Positions 17,824 to 25,919 of a DNA stretch of 64,000 nucleotides are shown here, piece by piece. How positions within the stretch are numbered: the stretch's first letter is position 1; each line of letters starts with the position of its first letter. Origin of the DNA: Hyphomicrobiales bacterium (GTDB taxonomy: Bacteria; Pseudomonadota; Alphaproteobacteria; Rhizobiales; Rhizobiaceae); contig UBQX01000015.1 in NCBI GenBank assembly GCA_900467685.1, forward strand, positions 1 through 64,000, given 5' to 3'. The notes under the pieces are model-generated. The model did no database searches, was not told where the DNA came from, and saw nothing but the letters and a program-made list of their open reading frames with translations. The position numbers and the translations under genes are program-made.

Positions 17824-19005
17824 TTATTCCTCCATCTGGAAAGTCGAATTGGTTTCGATGAGCCGACGGGCCATCGCGATCAGCCGGGCGTCCGCGCTCT
17901 TGGGAGCCACAAGCTGGATACCGGAGGGCAGGCCGTCCGACGTGGCCGCCGGCAGCACGAGAGCCGGGTGGCCGGAAAGATTGAATGGACGGAGATACTG
18001 TGTCAGCGTCAGCACCTTTGCCGGATCGTTTGCCTCGGATAGCAGCGGCGGCGGAAGCGGCAGGGCAGGCGTGAGCAGCATGTCGAAGCGCTCAAGCAGC
18101 GCATCGATCTCTGCCGTGAACCGGGCGCGAATGTCTTCGGCCTCAACGATATCGGCGTCGGTGACACTGCGCGCGCCCTCAAGACGCTTGCGCACGTCAT
18201 CGCCCAGCAATTCAGGACGCGCCATCAGGGCGGCGTTGGCAAGAAGCGTCTCGCGGGCGATGATCGTCATGCCGGCCTTGAAGGCGGCGTTCATGAGCGG
18301 CAGGTCGATGTCCTCGATCGCTCCGTGTTCGCCAGCCTCGACAGCCTGCATCGCTGCGGCCATGCGGGGCTCGATACTGTCATCCAGGCGAAGCCAGCCA
18401 ATCCGGAGCGGGCCGGCGAAGGTCTCGGCTCGGAAACCCGGATCGATGGCGGACATGGCGCGCTCGATCATCGGGAGGCTGCGGGCAAACGGTCCGATAC
18501 AGTCGAGCGACGACTGCGCGGGCGAGGCGCCCTTTCGGCTGATGCGGCCAAAGGTCGGCTTGAAGCCCATGACGCCGCAGCAGATCGCCGGCTGGCGGAT
18601 CGAGCCGCCCGTGTCGGTGCCGATGGCGAAATCGACGAGGCCGGCCGCAACAGCCGCCGCCGAACCGGACGACGAGCCGCCCGGAATGCGGTCGGGATAG
18701 TGCGGATTGATCGGAGTTCCCTCGAACGCATTGATGCCGGTCATGCCATAGGCGAGCTCATGCATTCTGGTCTTGCCGACAATGCGGCAGCCGGCGGACA
18801 GCAGGTTCGCCACGACATCAGCATGCGTGCTTGCGGGAGCCGCCTCTGCCAAAGCCTGCGAGCCGCAGCGCGTCACCATGCCGTCGATATCGAGGCAATC
18901 CTTGATCGCAACCGTCAGAACCTGCGTCGCGCCGTCCTGCGGCCCAAGTGCAAGTTGCGATGCGAAGACGCCATAGGCGTCGTGATGGCTTGCTGCGTGT
19001 GACAT
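17824..19005 (-). CDS. iacH: Amidase-signature hydrolase, IacH
   Basis: A 393-residue amidase-signature enzyme. Lys35 (VAIKD), the Gly/Ser stretch PGGSSSGSAAAVAAG at 108-122 and the nucleophile Ser135 in GTDTGGSIRQPA form the Ser-cisSer-Lys triad. IacH is a usual member of iac clusters, and its step is not firmly established; it could release IAA from amide conjugates or hydrolyse a ring-opened intermediate. First gene of the leftward operon, 32 bp from a palindromic operator and promoter at 19037-19074. Confidence 0.85.
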   Translation of the reverse strand: MSHAASHHDAYGVFASQLALGPQDGATQVLTVAIKDCLDIDGMVTRCGSQALAEAAPASTHADVVANLLSAGCRIVGKTRMHELAYGMTGINAFEGTPINPHYPDRIPGGSSSGSAAAVAAGLVDFAIGTDTGGSIRQPAICCGVMGFKPTFGRISRKGASPAQSSLDCIGPFARSLPMIERAMSAIDPGFRAETFAGPLRIGWLRLDDSIEPRMAAAMQAVEAGEHGAIEDIDLPLMNAAFKAGMTIIARETLLANAALMARPELLGDDVRKRLEGARSVTDADIVEAEDIRARFTAEIDALLERFDMLLTPALPLPPPLLSEANDPAKVLTLTQYLRPFNLSGHPALVLPAATSDGLPSGIQLVAPKSADARLIAMARRLIETNSTFQMEE

Positions 19006-19036
19006 TGAACAGTCGGGCTTCTGCCCGTTCCCCAGT

Positions 19037-19074
19037 TATTACGTGAATGTTACCGTAATATTGCGGACTGTCAA
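19037..19074 (-). promoter_or_regulatory. iacHABCDEFG promoter with 20-bp operator (site 1)
   Basis: On the minus strand, -35 TTGACA (19069-19074), 16-base spacer, -10-like TAACAT (19047-19052). Covering the -10 is TTACGTGAATGTTACCGTAA (19039-19058), whose symmetry extends two more pairs (19037-19060). Eight of ten pairs of the 20-mer match. A dimeric repressor bound here would block transcription; IacR is the best local candidate. Confidence 0.65.
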
Positions 19075-19299
19075 TTGCCGGTCTTGAGAAATGTGAAAAA
19101 TATTATTTTATATCAATAACTTGAAACGCGGAAACCGGCGCCGTCGCTGGGACGGAACCGTTTCAATCTGGTTTCGAACACACTCAATTTTCCAGCGCCG
19201 CCGCTTCAGCAAGTGTGGCGCGCAGGAAGAGATATACCACGGCTCACGGCGCAGCATTCTTGCGGAATCCGGGAAAGTCTTTTCCGCCTCGGCGCCAAA

Positions 19300-19345
19300 T
19301 TACGTGAATATTACCGCTTGACGCTTGTCATGTCGAGATTAGGAT
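19300..19345 (+). promoter_or_regulatory. iacI promoter with related operator (site 2)
   Basis: TTACGTGAATATTACCGCTT (19300-19319) keeps the first 17 bases of the site-1 pattern apart from one central change, and it abuts -35 TTGACG (19318-19323). A 16-base spacer and TAGGAT (19340-19345) follow. The site overlaps the -35 box, again consistent with repression. The remainder of the iacH-iacI gap (19075-19299) shows no gene. Confidence 0.6.
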
Positions 19346-19401
19346 TTTCACGAAGGCGCGCCCGCTGACGGGCTTGCAGCGCCCGCCAACGGGATGATCA
19401 C

Positions 19402-19968
19402 ATGACGACTGAAACAGATATTGCGGCGCTCGTGCGTCGCATCGAGACGCTGGAAGCCGAAGCCGATATCCGCCGCATACAGGCACGCTACATGTTCCTC
19501 TGCGATACGCCCAATCCGGAATTCGGGGTGGCGGATGATGCCGAGCGCATCGAGCTGATCATGCAGCTCTATACGGAAGATGCCGTCTGGGAAGGCGTAG
19601 GCGAATATTACGACAACCAGTTCGGCCGCGCTGTCGGCGCCGCGGCTATTCGCAAGCATTTCCAGGGCTTCTGGGGCGGAAAGACCGATCCTGCACTGAT
19701 CCTCAACTGCCATTACCTGACGTCGGAACAGATCCACGTCCATGCCAGCGGCACGACGGCCGATGGCCAATGGGTGCACATGCAGCCCTGGCTCTTCTCC
19801 GACGGCAAGGCGCTGCTGCGTTCCTCGCGCCTGAACAACACGTTCCGCAAGGAGCCCGACGGCGTCTGGAAGATTACCCGCACGCGCACGGAAAACGTCT
19901 TCGTAGCGCCGCTGCCGGCCACCTGGGCGTCGGACTATCCATCCAAATCGGTGCTGATGAAGCCTTGA
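19402..19968 (+). CDS. iacI: SnoaL-like protein, IacI
   Basis: A 188-residue protein of the SnoaL/NTF2-like cone fold: IETLEAEADIRRIQARYMFLCDTPN helix, AERIELIMQLYTEDAVWEG, RAVGAAAIRKHFQGFW, then HYLTSEQIHV and GVWKITRTRTENVFVAPL strands. Size and context fit IacI, a member of iac loci thought to assist turnover of an oxindole-type intermediate. Transcribed divergently from iacH from its own promoter with a matching operator, so probably coregulated. It ends at a strong shared terminator. Confidence 0.8.
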   Translation: MTTETDIAALVRRIETLEAEADIRRIQARYMFLCDTPNPEFGVADDAERIELIMQLYTEDAVWEGVGEYYDNQFGRAVGAAAIRKHFQGFWGGKTDPALILNCHYLTSEQIHVHASGTTADGQWVHMQPWLFSDGKALLRSSRLNNTFRKEPDGVWKITRTRTENVFVAPLPATWASDYPSKSVLMKP

Positions 19969-20019
19969 TGCGCCGGGGCAGCCGGAGGCTGCTTTCGTCA
20001 CTTTCTTTGAGAACGAGAA

Positions 20020-20045
20020 AAAGGGCCGGTTTTCGCCGGCCCTTT
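20020..20045. terminator. Bidirectional terminator between iacI and the aldehyde dehydrogenase gene
   Basis: AAAGGGCCGG (20020-20029), loop TTTTCG, CCGGCCCTTT (20036-20045): a perfect 10-bp stem with A-rich left and T-rich right ends, midway between two converging genes. Confidence 0.75.
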
Positions 20046-20067
20046 CCGATTCATAGCCCGCTCTCTA

Positions 20068-21576
20068 TCACCGATAAGCGATGCAGACGGCTTTCGTTTC
20101 CAGGTAGTTCTCCAGCGCGCGGCTGCCGTGTTCGCGGCCGATGCCCGATTGCTTGAAGCCGCCGAAGGGCATGTTCTGGTCGGGGATGTTATGACTGTTG
20201 ACCCAGACCGTGCCCGCCTGGATTCTCGGCACGTAGCGCATGACCTTGTTGAGATCATTGGTCCAGATGGAGGCGCCGAGGCCGTAGCGGGTGTCATTGG
20301 CCTTGGCGATCGCCTCGTCTGCATCCTCAAAGGGCGTGATCGTGACGACCGGGCCGAAGACTTCGTCCTGCATGAGCGCCATGTCCTGCCGGACATCGGT
20401 GAAGAGTTCCGGAGCGACGAAGAAGCCCTTGTCCGGAGCGCTGGCATTGATGACCGGCGTCGCGCCTTCATCGATGCCGCGCGCGATGCAGGCCTTTACA
20501 TGCTTCTGATGCCGTGCCGAAACCAGCGGGTTGATCTGGTTCATCGGGTTGAGGCCGGAGCCGATCGCGAGGCTGCGCGACACGTTGGCGATCACCTCCA
20601 GCGCCTTCTCATAGATGCCCTTCTGGGCATAGATGCGGGTGGCGGCGCAGCAGGTCTGCCCGGTGTTGAAGAAGACGCCGATCCCGGCGGCAGCGCCCAG
20701 CAGGTCGAGGTCCATGTCATCGAACATCACCATTGGAGCCTTGCCGCCCAGTTCCAGCGTCACGCGCTTCATGTCCTTCATGGCCTGAACGCCGATCAGC
20801 TTGCCGGTCTCGGTGGAGCCGGTGAAGGTGATCTTGGCGACGCCCGGATGGGCGACGAGAGCGGCACCCGCCGTCTCGCCCATGCCGGTGACGACATTGA
20901 CGACGCCTTCCGGGAAGCCGGCTTCGCGGCAGAGTTCAACCAGGCGGATCGAGGTCAGCGGGGTTTCTTCCGCCGGCTTCAGCACCACGGTGCAGCCGGC
21001 AGCAAGCGCCGGCGCGATCTTCCAGGACGCCATGTTGAGCGGGAAGTTCCACGGCGTGATCGCCGCCACGACACCGACCGGCTCCTTGCGCGTCTGCGCC
21101 TGATAGCGCATTCCCGGCGGAATGGCGATCGAGACATCGAGCGTAGAACCTTCGATCTTGGTGGCAGCACCTGCCATATAGCGGAAATATTCGGCCGACG
21201 ACTGCACCTCGATCAGGCGCGAAAGCATGATCGACTTGCCCTGGTTCAGCGTTTCGAGCTGCGCCAGTTCCTCGCCGTTTTCCTCGATGAGGTCGGCGAG
21301 TTTCAGGAGGAGCGACTGGCGTTGCACCGGCAGCATCTTCGACCAGGGCCCCTCGAAGGCGGCAGCGGCTGACTTCACCGCCCGGTCGACGTCGGTCGAG
21401 TCACAGGCCGGAACATGGGCCAGAACCTCACCGGTTGCCGGGTTGGCGACAGGATAGGTCGCACCCGATGCGGCCCCGGAAGACTGGCCGCCAATCAGGA
21501 TGCCGGGCGATTTCAAAAAGGCGCCAACGGTCGCGGAGACAGTTTCGACGGCGCTGTCAGGTTGGGCAATTCTCAT
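20068..21576 (-). CDS. Aldehyde dehydrogenase (phenylacetaldehyde/indole-acetaldehyde type)
   Basis: A 502-residue NAD(P)-dependent aldehyde dehydrogenase. ITPWNFPL is at 173-180, the general base Glu275 in LELGGKAP, nucleophile Cys309 in NTGQTCC, and the C-terminal MPFGGFKQSGIGREHG. It most resembles the phenylacetaldehyde dehydrogenase (FeaB/StyD) branch, which makes aryl-acetic acids. Between iac and an amine-oxidase module, it is well placed to oxidise indole-3-acetaldehyde to IAA. The substrate is inference from context. A LysR gene lies divergently upstream. Confidence 0.85.
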   Translation of the reverse strand: MRIAQPDSAVETVSATVGAFLKSPGILIGGQSSGAASGATYPVANPATGEVLAHVPACDSTDVDRAVKSAAAAFEGPWSKMLPVQRQSLLLKLADLIEENGEELAQLETLNQGKSIMLSRLIEVQSSAEYFRYMAGAATKIEGSTLDVSIAIPPGMRYQAQTRKEPVGVVAAITPWNFPLNMASWKIAPALAAGCTVVLKPAEETPLTSIRLVELCREAGFPEGVVNVVTGMGETAGAALVAHPGVAKITFTGSTETGKLIGVQAMKDMKRVTLELGGKAPMVMFDDMDLDLLGAAAGIGVFFNTGQTCCAATRIYAQKGIYEKALEVIANVSRSLAIGSGLNPMNQINPLVSARHQKHVKACIARGIDEGATPVINASAPDKGFFVAPELFTDVRQDMALMQDEVFGPVVTITPFEDADEAIAKANDTRYGLGASIWTNDLNKVMRYVPRIQAGTVWVNSHNIPDQNMPFGGFKQSGIGREHGSRALENYLETKAVCIAYR

Positions 21577-21767
21577 AGGGATCCCTCTGCAAGTTATTGT
21601 AATTTGGAGAATTTCTGATGTTGCGGGAGAGTGTTGAGCTCTTCCACGCTCAAGGCACAGCCTCTCACCGTCCGGGTGCGGGATAAATCACGTAAGCTGG
21701 AAAACTCTATTGCGGCTTTCGCAAAATTCTGCGCTCGCCCTCAAACCGCTCTTGCGCTTCATCAAAA

Positions 21768-21787
21768 TTGGATGAATATTACCGTAA
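21768..21787 (+). promoter_or_regulatory. Operator copy upstream of LysR gene (site 3)
   Basis: TGAATATTACCGTAA (21773-21787) repeats the right 15 bases of the iac operator; the left arm is degenerate (TTGGA instead of TTACG). It sits 24 bp before the LysR start and about 190 bp from the aldehyde dehydrogenase start, so it could control either direction. Confidence 0.5.
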
Positions 21788-21811
21788 TAAAAAAGGGGAG
21801 CTCGTAATGCC

Positions 21812-22756
21812 ATGGATCGTTTTACCGAACTGGAAGTGTTCACCCGGATCGCTGACGAAGCGAGCCTGACGCGGGCGGCAGACCTCCTGGGCCTGTCAGT
21901 TTCGGGCGTGAGCCGCTGTCTGACCAGCCTTGAAAACCGGCTTGGCGTGCGCCTGGTCCAGCGCACCACCCGGCAATTGTCGCTGACACTTGAGGGCGAG
22001 CGCTTCGCCAGCAAGGCGCGCGAGATTTTGGGCACCCTCAGCGCGGCGGAGGAGAGCGTCAGTGCGGTCAAGGCCGAACCGCTTGGTACGCTTCGGATCG
22101 GCGCATCGCTGGCCTTTTCACTTCTGCATCTCATGCCGGTAATCCGGCAGTTCAAGACCGATCACCCGGCGGTGCAGGTCGATCTGCAAATCTCGAACCG
22201 CTACTGCGATCTCATCGAGGGCGGGCTTGATGTCGCCATCCGCACCCGGCGTATCGAGTCGGACAGCTCGATCACGATGCGAAAGCTCGCTGACGTGCCG
22301 CGCATCCTGACGGCATCACCCGCCTACCTGGCGGCGCGCGGCGCGCCGGCAAGTCCAGACGACCTGGCGTGCCACGCGATGCTCCTCTATACGCTCTCGG
22401 ACGAGTGGGATCATCTGACCTTCCACCGCCATGGCGTGACAAGGCGCCTGCCCGTTTCGGGCGAGATGACCTGCAACGACAGCGTGGCGCTGAAACAGGC
22501 GGCACTGGAGGGCATGGGCATCCTCGTCCAGCCCGCCTATGTCGTTCAGCCCGAGCTGGACTCGGGGCGCCTCGTCGAAGTCCTGCCGGACTGGCGGCTG
22601 CAGCCGCTGACGATGAACGTTGCCTTCCCCACGCGCACGCATCTACCAGCCCGCACACGGCTTTTCATCGACGCGCTGGTGCGCTACTTCCGCGAAAACG
22701 ATCTCGAACGGGTCTGGGGCGGCGAACCGGCGTTTGCGGCCCGGGCCTCTGCCTGA
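21812..22756 (+). CDS. LysR-family transcriptional regulator
   Basis: A 314-residue regulator with N-terminal helix-turn-helix FTRIADEASLTRAADLLGLSVSGVSRCLTSLENRLGVRL and a LysR substrate-binding domain (TLRIGASLAFSLLHLMPVIRQF; MTCNDSVALKQAALEGMGI). It belongs to the CrgA-like group in which SxxS replaces the usual QPxVSR turn. Divergent from the aldehyde dehydrogenase gene and followed 36 bp later by a VOC gene. A copy of the iac operator lies just upstream. Effector unknown; it could respond to an aromatic aldehyde or amine. Confidence 0.85.
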   Translation: MDRFTELEVFTRIADEASLTRAADLLGLSVSGVSRCLTSLENRLGVRLVQRTTRQLSLTLEGERFASKAREILGTLSAAEESVSAVKAEPLGTLRIGASLAFSLLHLMPVIRQFKTDHPAVQVDLQISNRYCDLIEGGLDVAIRTRRIESDSSITMRKLADVPRILTASPAYLAARGAPASPDDLACHAMLLYTLSDEWDHLTFHRHGVTRRLPVSGEMTCNDSVALKQAALEGMGILVQPAYVVQPELDSGRLVEVLPDWRLQPLTMNVAFPTRTHLPARTRLFIDALVRYFRENDLERVWGGEPAFAARASA

Positions 22757-22792
22757 AACCCAATAGTCCCGCATCTTTTAAAGGTTGATTCC

Positions 22793-23176
22793 ATGTCCGC
22801 CACCACCGCCTATGTCGAACACACGGCCTTCTTCGTCCGCGACATCCTGCCCCTCGTCGACTTCTTCGCCGAAGTGCTGGGCATGACAGTGACCAAAGTT
22901 GACGGCGATCCGAAGGCGCCGAGCCAGGTCTGGCTGCAGGGTGGCATTCAGCTGATTGCCGCTCCGGATTTTTCAGGACCGGAAGGCCGCTTCGGCCATC
23001 TCGGCATCGTCTGCAAGGATGTGCCGGCTGCAATTGAAGCGTCGCGCGCGCGTGGTGCGGTCTCGACTGCCAAAGGCGACAACTGGCTTCTTCTGCAGGA
23101 CGGCTTGCTGCTGGAATTCATGCCCGAGAAGGGCAATGCGGTGGAAACCATCCGCAGCCTTGACCCGCGTATCTAG
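22793..23176 (+). CDS. VOC (glyoxalase/extradiol fold) family protein
   Basis: A 127-residue protein with the paired beta-alpha-beta-beta-beta modules of the vicinal-oxygen-chelate fold: VEHTAFFVRDILPLVDFFAEVLGMTVTKV, then GRFGHLGIVCKDVPAAIEASRARGA and the terminal LLLQDGLLLEFMPEKG. Candidate metal ligands are His10, His69 and the C-terminal Glu. The family includes glyoxalases, dioxygenases and isomerases; this one is too generic to assign. It follows the LysR gene and converges with the AraC gene. Confidence 0.72.
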   Translation: MSATTAYVEHTAFFVRDILPLVDFFAEVLGMTVTKVDGDPKAPSQVWLQGGIQLIAAPDFSGPEGRFGHLGIVCKDVPAAIEASRARGAVSTAKGDNWLLLQDGLLLEFMPEKGNAVETIRSLDPRI

Positions 23177-23178
23177 GC

Positions 23179-24204
23179 TCACTTCCCTGTCCGCGACGGT
23201 GCATGGCCGGTCCAGGTTTTGAAGGCCCGGCCGAAGACGGCGCTGTCGGCATAGCCGAGCGTTTGGGCTATCTCGGAAATCGAACTCTTCTTTCCGGCAT
23301 GAAGCAGATTGGCGGCGAGCTGCTGCCTGTAGGCCTGCGTGAGGCTGCGCACGCTCGTGCCTTCGCGCTCGAGTTGGCGCTGTAGCGTGCGCGCATTCAT
23401 CCCCAGCTCTTCCGCCAGAAAACCGATCGTCACGGGCCTGCGGCCGACATAGTGTTCGATCAGCGCGGTAACCTTGGATGTCAGGCTCTGCCCCACTTCG
23501 GTTTCGCCGATGAGATCGGCGATATGTCGCTCAAGGATCGCCGCCAGTTCCTTGTTGTCGCTTCGGTAGACGCGGGTGATGTCTTCGGTACGCATGATCA
23601 TGCGGTTGCTCGATTGCCGGAACAGAACCGGCGCGCGGAAGAGCCGGCGCAGGACATCCGGGTCGGCCGGTGCGTCATGCTCGAAATGCACCTCTTCCGG
23701 CCTCCAGGCAGAGGAGAAGTTCGAGCGCACGAGCTGGCAGCTAGCGGCCAGCGAATATTCGGCATCCTGCCGGCGCGGCCAGATCGACTGGTCTGCGATG
23801 CGATAGGACCAGATGAACGTGTCGCCATCCTCGACGAAGTTGGAACTTGTCGAGTTCTGCAGGGAGTTGACGAATTTCGCGATCCGCTCGAACGCGTCCT
23901 TGATCGTCGGGGAGAGTGAAAACAGCATGCCGAGCGGCCCGATATCGGCGGGCTTGAAGACCGAGCCGAGCTTCGCCCCGAAATACGGATCCTCGAGCGC
24001 CTCGGCCGCATCCTCGAAGAAGGCGATGAACCGTTGCAGCGGGATTACCGCATAAGGATCGTCCAGCAGGGATTGCGGCAGCCGGTGGCGGGCCAGAAGC
24101 ACGCGCGCCTTCTCCTGCCGCTTGTCGAACTGATGGATCAGCGGCGTGATCGCGGCCACGCGGATGAAGGCGACATTCCCGGTTCGGCGATGCACTTCCT
24201 TCAT
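23179..24204 (-). CDS. AraC-family regulator (OruR/FeaR-like layout)
   Basis: A 341-residue regulator. Residues about 20-200 form the Arabinose_bd-type sensing domain (LLDDPYAVIPLQRFIAFFEDAAEALEDPYFGAKLG). The C-terminal 90 residues hold two helix-turn-helices (GFLAEELGMNARTLQRQLEREG; SISEIAQTLGYADSAVFGRAFKTWTG). The ATG at 24204 is chosen because GGAG precedes it by 7 bp and because a longer N-terminus would run through an operator copy at 24231-24250. Divergent from the APC permease gene, which it probably activates. Confidence 0.83.
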   Translation of the reverse strand: MKEVHRRTGNVAFIRVAAITPLIHQFDKRQEKARVLLARHRLPQSLLDDPYAVIPLQRFIAFFEDAAEALEDPYFGAKLGSVFKPADIGPLGMLFSLSPTIKDAFERIAKFVNSLQNSTSSNFVEDGDTFIWSYRIADQSIWPRRQDAEYSLAASCQLVRSNFSSAWRPEEVHFEHDAPADPDVLRRLFRAPVLFRQSSNRMIMRTEDITRVYRSDNKELAAILERHIADLIGETEVGQSLTSKVTALIEHYVGRRPVTIGFLAEELGMNARTLQRQLEREGTSVRSLTQAYRQQLAANLLHAGKKSSISEIAQTLGYADSAVFGRAFKTWTGHAPSRTGK

Positions 24205-24230
24205 GCCACGGCTCCGTAGCTTCATGAATT

Positions 24231-24250
24231 TTGCGTGAATGTTGACGTAA
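24231..24250. promoter_or_regulatory. Operator copy between AraC and APC permease genes (site 4)
   Basis: TTGCGTGAATGTTGACGTAA (24231-24250) differs at three positions from the iacH operator TTACGTGAATGTTACCGTAA. It lies 26 bp before the AraC start and 95 bp before the permease start, linking the amine-uptake genes to the iac control signal. Confidence 0.5.
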
Positions 24251-24345
24251 ATTATCAAAATCCAGGCATGGATTGCAATATTGCAGCGCAAAAATCTTCC
24301 CTAGATTTCTCAAATAACAATTAAACACATAAAAAGGGGTTCAAC

Positions 24346-25791
24346 ATGAAAACTGATGAGAGTCTCACTGCGCCCAGTGGAAAGCTGGCCGGCAATTCCG
24401 TCGGCATAGCGCACATCGTCTTCTTCGTCGTCGCGGCTGCCGCACCGCTCACCGCCGTGGTCGGCGCCACGCCACCGGCCTTCGCCTTCGGCAACGGGGC
24501 CGGCGTTCCCGGCGCCTTCGTTCTGGCAGGCCTGCTCTATCTGATCTTTTCCGTCGGCTATACGGCCATGAGCCGCCACGTCACCGGTGCCGGCGCCTTC
24601 TACACCTACATTGCCAACGGCATCGGCAAGCCGGCGGGTGTTGCGGGCGCCTTCATCGCGCTCCTGACCTACAGTTCGGTACAGATCGCCGTCTACGGCC
24701 TGATCGGCGTTTTTACCAACGGTGCGATGGCGGCCCTCGGGCTCGACCTTCCCTGGTGGGTCTGGTCTTTCGTCGTCCTCGTCATCACGCATCTGGCGGG
24801 CCAGCGAAACATCGCCTTTTCCGGTGCGATCCTCGGCGTGTGCATGTTCGCCGAAATGCTGATCCTGCTGCTGCTCGACATCGGCATCATCCTGCACGGC
24901 GGTGGACCGGAAGGCATGAGCGCTTCCGCCTTCATGCCCTCGACCGTCTTCACACCCGGTCTCGGCGTGTCGCTGGTCTTCGTGGTCGGCTCCTTCATCG
25001 GCTTCGAAGCGACAGCGATTTTCGGCGAGGAAGCACATCGACCGGAAATCACCATTCCGCGCGCCACCTATGTCTCCGTTCTGCTGATTGCGATCTTCTA
25101 CGCCTTCTCGACCTGGGCGATCGTGCAGTATTACGGGGCATCCAATATCCAGGCCACGGCAAACGGTGCGCTCAACACGCTCTATTTCGACGCCGCTGCC
25201 ACCGTTATCGGCCCCTGGGCGGCGCATGCCATGAACGTGCTGCTGATCACCAGCCTGTTTGCCTGCATCCTGTCTTTCCACAATACGCTGAACCGCTATT
25301 TCTTCGCGCTCGGCCGGGAAGGGCTTGCTTTCAAGGTACTCGGCAAGGTGCATGAAATTCACGGTTCGCCGCATGTCGCGGGCATGCTGCAGTCGGGTAT
25401 TGCCGCATTCTTCCTGGCTGCCTTCGCCATCACCGGACAGGACCCCTTCGCGGTCGTCTTCTCCTACATGTCGGCGCTGGCCGTGCTGGGCATCCTTTCG
25501 GTCCAGGCGCTGGTATCGATCGCCATCGTGATGTTCTTCCGCAAGGACAACAAGGGTTACGGCCCGTGGCGGACCACGATCGCTCCACTTCTGGCCCTTG
25601 CCGGCCTTGCGGGTGCGATCGTCCTCGTCATCTCCAATCTCAGCCTGCTGGCGGGTACGTCGAACATCGTGGTCGATTCCTTCCCCGTCCTCGTGGTGCT
25701 GATCGGCCTGATCGGCGCGGCCTTCGCCCTGTCGATCAAGAAGGCAAGCCCCGAGCGCTACGCGGCACTCGGCAAGGTCTTCGCCGACTAA
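24346..25791 (+). CDS. APC-superfamily amine/amino acid permease
   Basis: A 481-residue, about 12-helix inner-membrane transporter: VAAAAPLTAVVGATPPAFAFGNGAGVPGAFV at the first broken helix, MSRHVTGAGAFYTYIANGIGKPAG, and SFIGFEATAIFGEEAHRPEITIPRA, the APC consensus region. This family imports amino acids, polyamines and aryl amines. RBS AAGGGG precedes the ATG. First gene of a rightward set with the TynB-like, RidA and FAD-oxidase genes, so the cargo is probably the amine they oxidise. Confidence 0.88.
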   Translation: MKTDESLTAPSGKLAGNSVGIAHIVFFVVAAAAPLTAVVGATPPAFAFGNGAGVPGAFVLAGLLYLIFSVGYTAMSRHVTGAGAFYTYIANGIGKPAGVAGAFIALLTYSSVQIAVYGLIGVFTNGAMAALGLDLPWWVWSFVVLVITHLAGQRNIAFSGAILGVCMFAEMLILLLLDIGIILHGGGPEGMSASAFMPSTVFTPGLGVSLVFVVGSFIGFEATAIFGEEAHRPEITIPRATYVSVLLIAIFYAFSTWAIVQYYGASNIQATANGALNTLYFDAAATVIGPWAAHAMNVLLITSLFACILSFHNTLNRYFFALGREGLAFKVLGKVHEIHGSPHVAGMLQSGIAAFFLAAFAITGQDPFAVVFSYMSALAVLGILSVQALVSIAIVMFFRKDNKGYGPWRTTIAPLLALAGLAGAIVLVISNLSLLAGTSNIVVDSFPVLVVLIGLIGAAFALSIKKASPERYAALGKVFAD

Positions 25792-25799
25792 GAACAGAC

Positions 25800-25822
25800 G
25801 GGCATGGCGTAAAGCCATGCCC
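25800..25822 (+). terminator. Hairpin between permease and TynB-like gene
   Basis: GGGCATGGC (25800-25808), loop GTAAA, GCCATGCCC (25814-25822): a perfect 9-bp stem nine bases after the permease stop, with no T tract. It may limit read-through or stabilise the upstream message. Confidence 0.5.
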
Positions 25823-25919
25823 ACCATCCCCTGGAAACAAATCGAACAATGCAAACCCGCCCGTGGCCCAAGCGCCGAGGGCAGGCCAGCGAAGCTTTAT
25901 CTCAACGAGAGCAAAGACC

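Noticed and set aside
15063-17861. Very long plus-strand open frame (932 codons) across the iac genes
   Set aside because: It lies antisense to iacC, iacB and iacA, whose catalytic motifs are intact. High GC content makes long antisense frames common; the protein is rich in His/Arg/Asp without any family pattern.
24310-25854. Minus-strand open frame of 514 codons
   Set aside because: Antisense to the APC permease gene and full of low-complexity charged sequence; no ribosome site.
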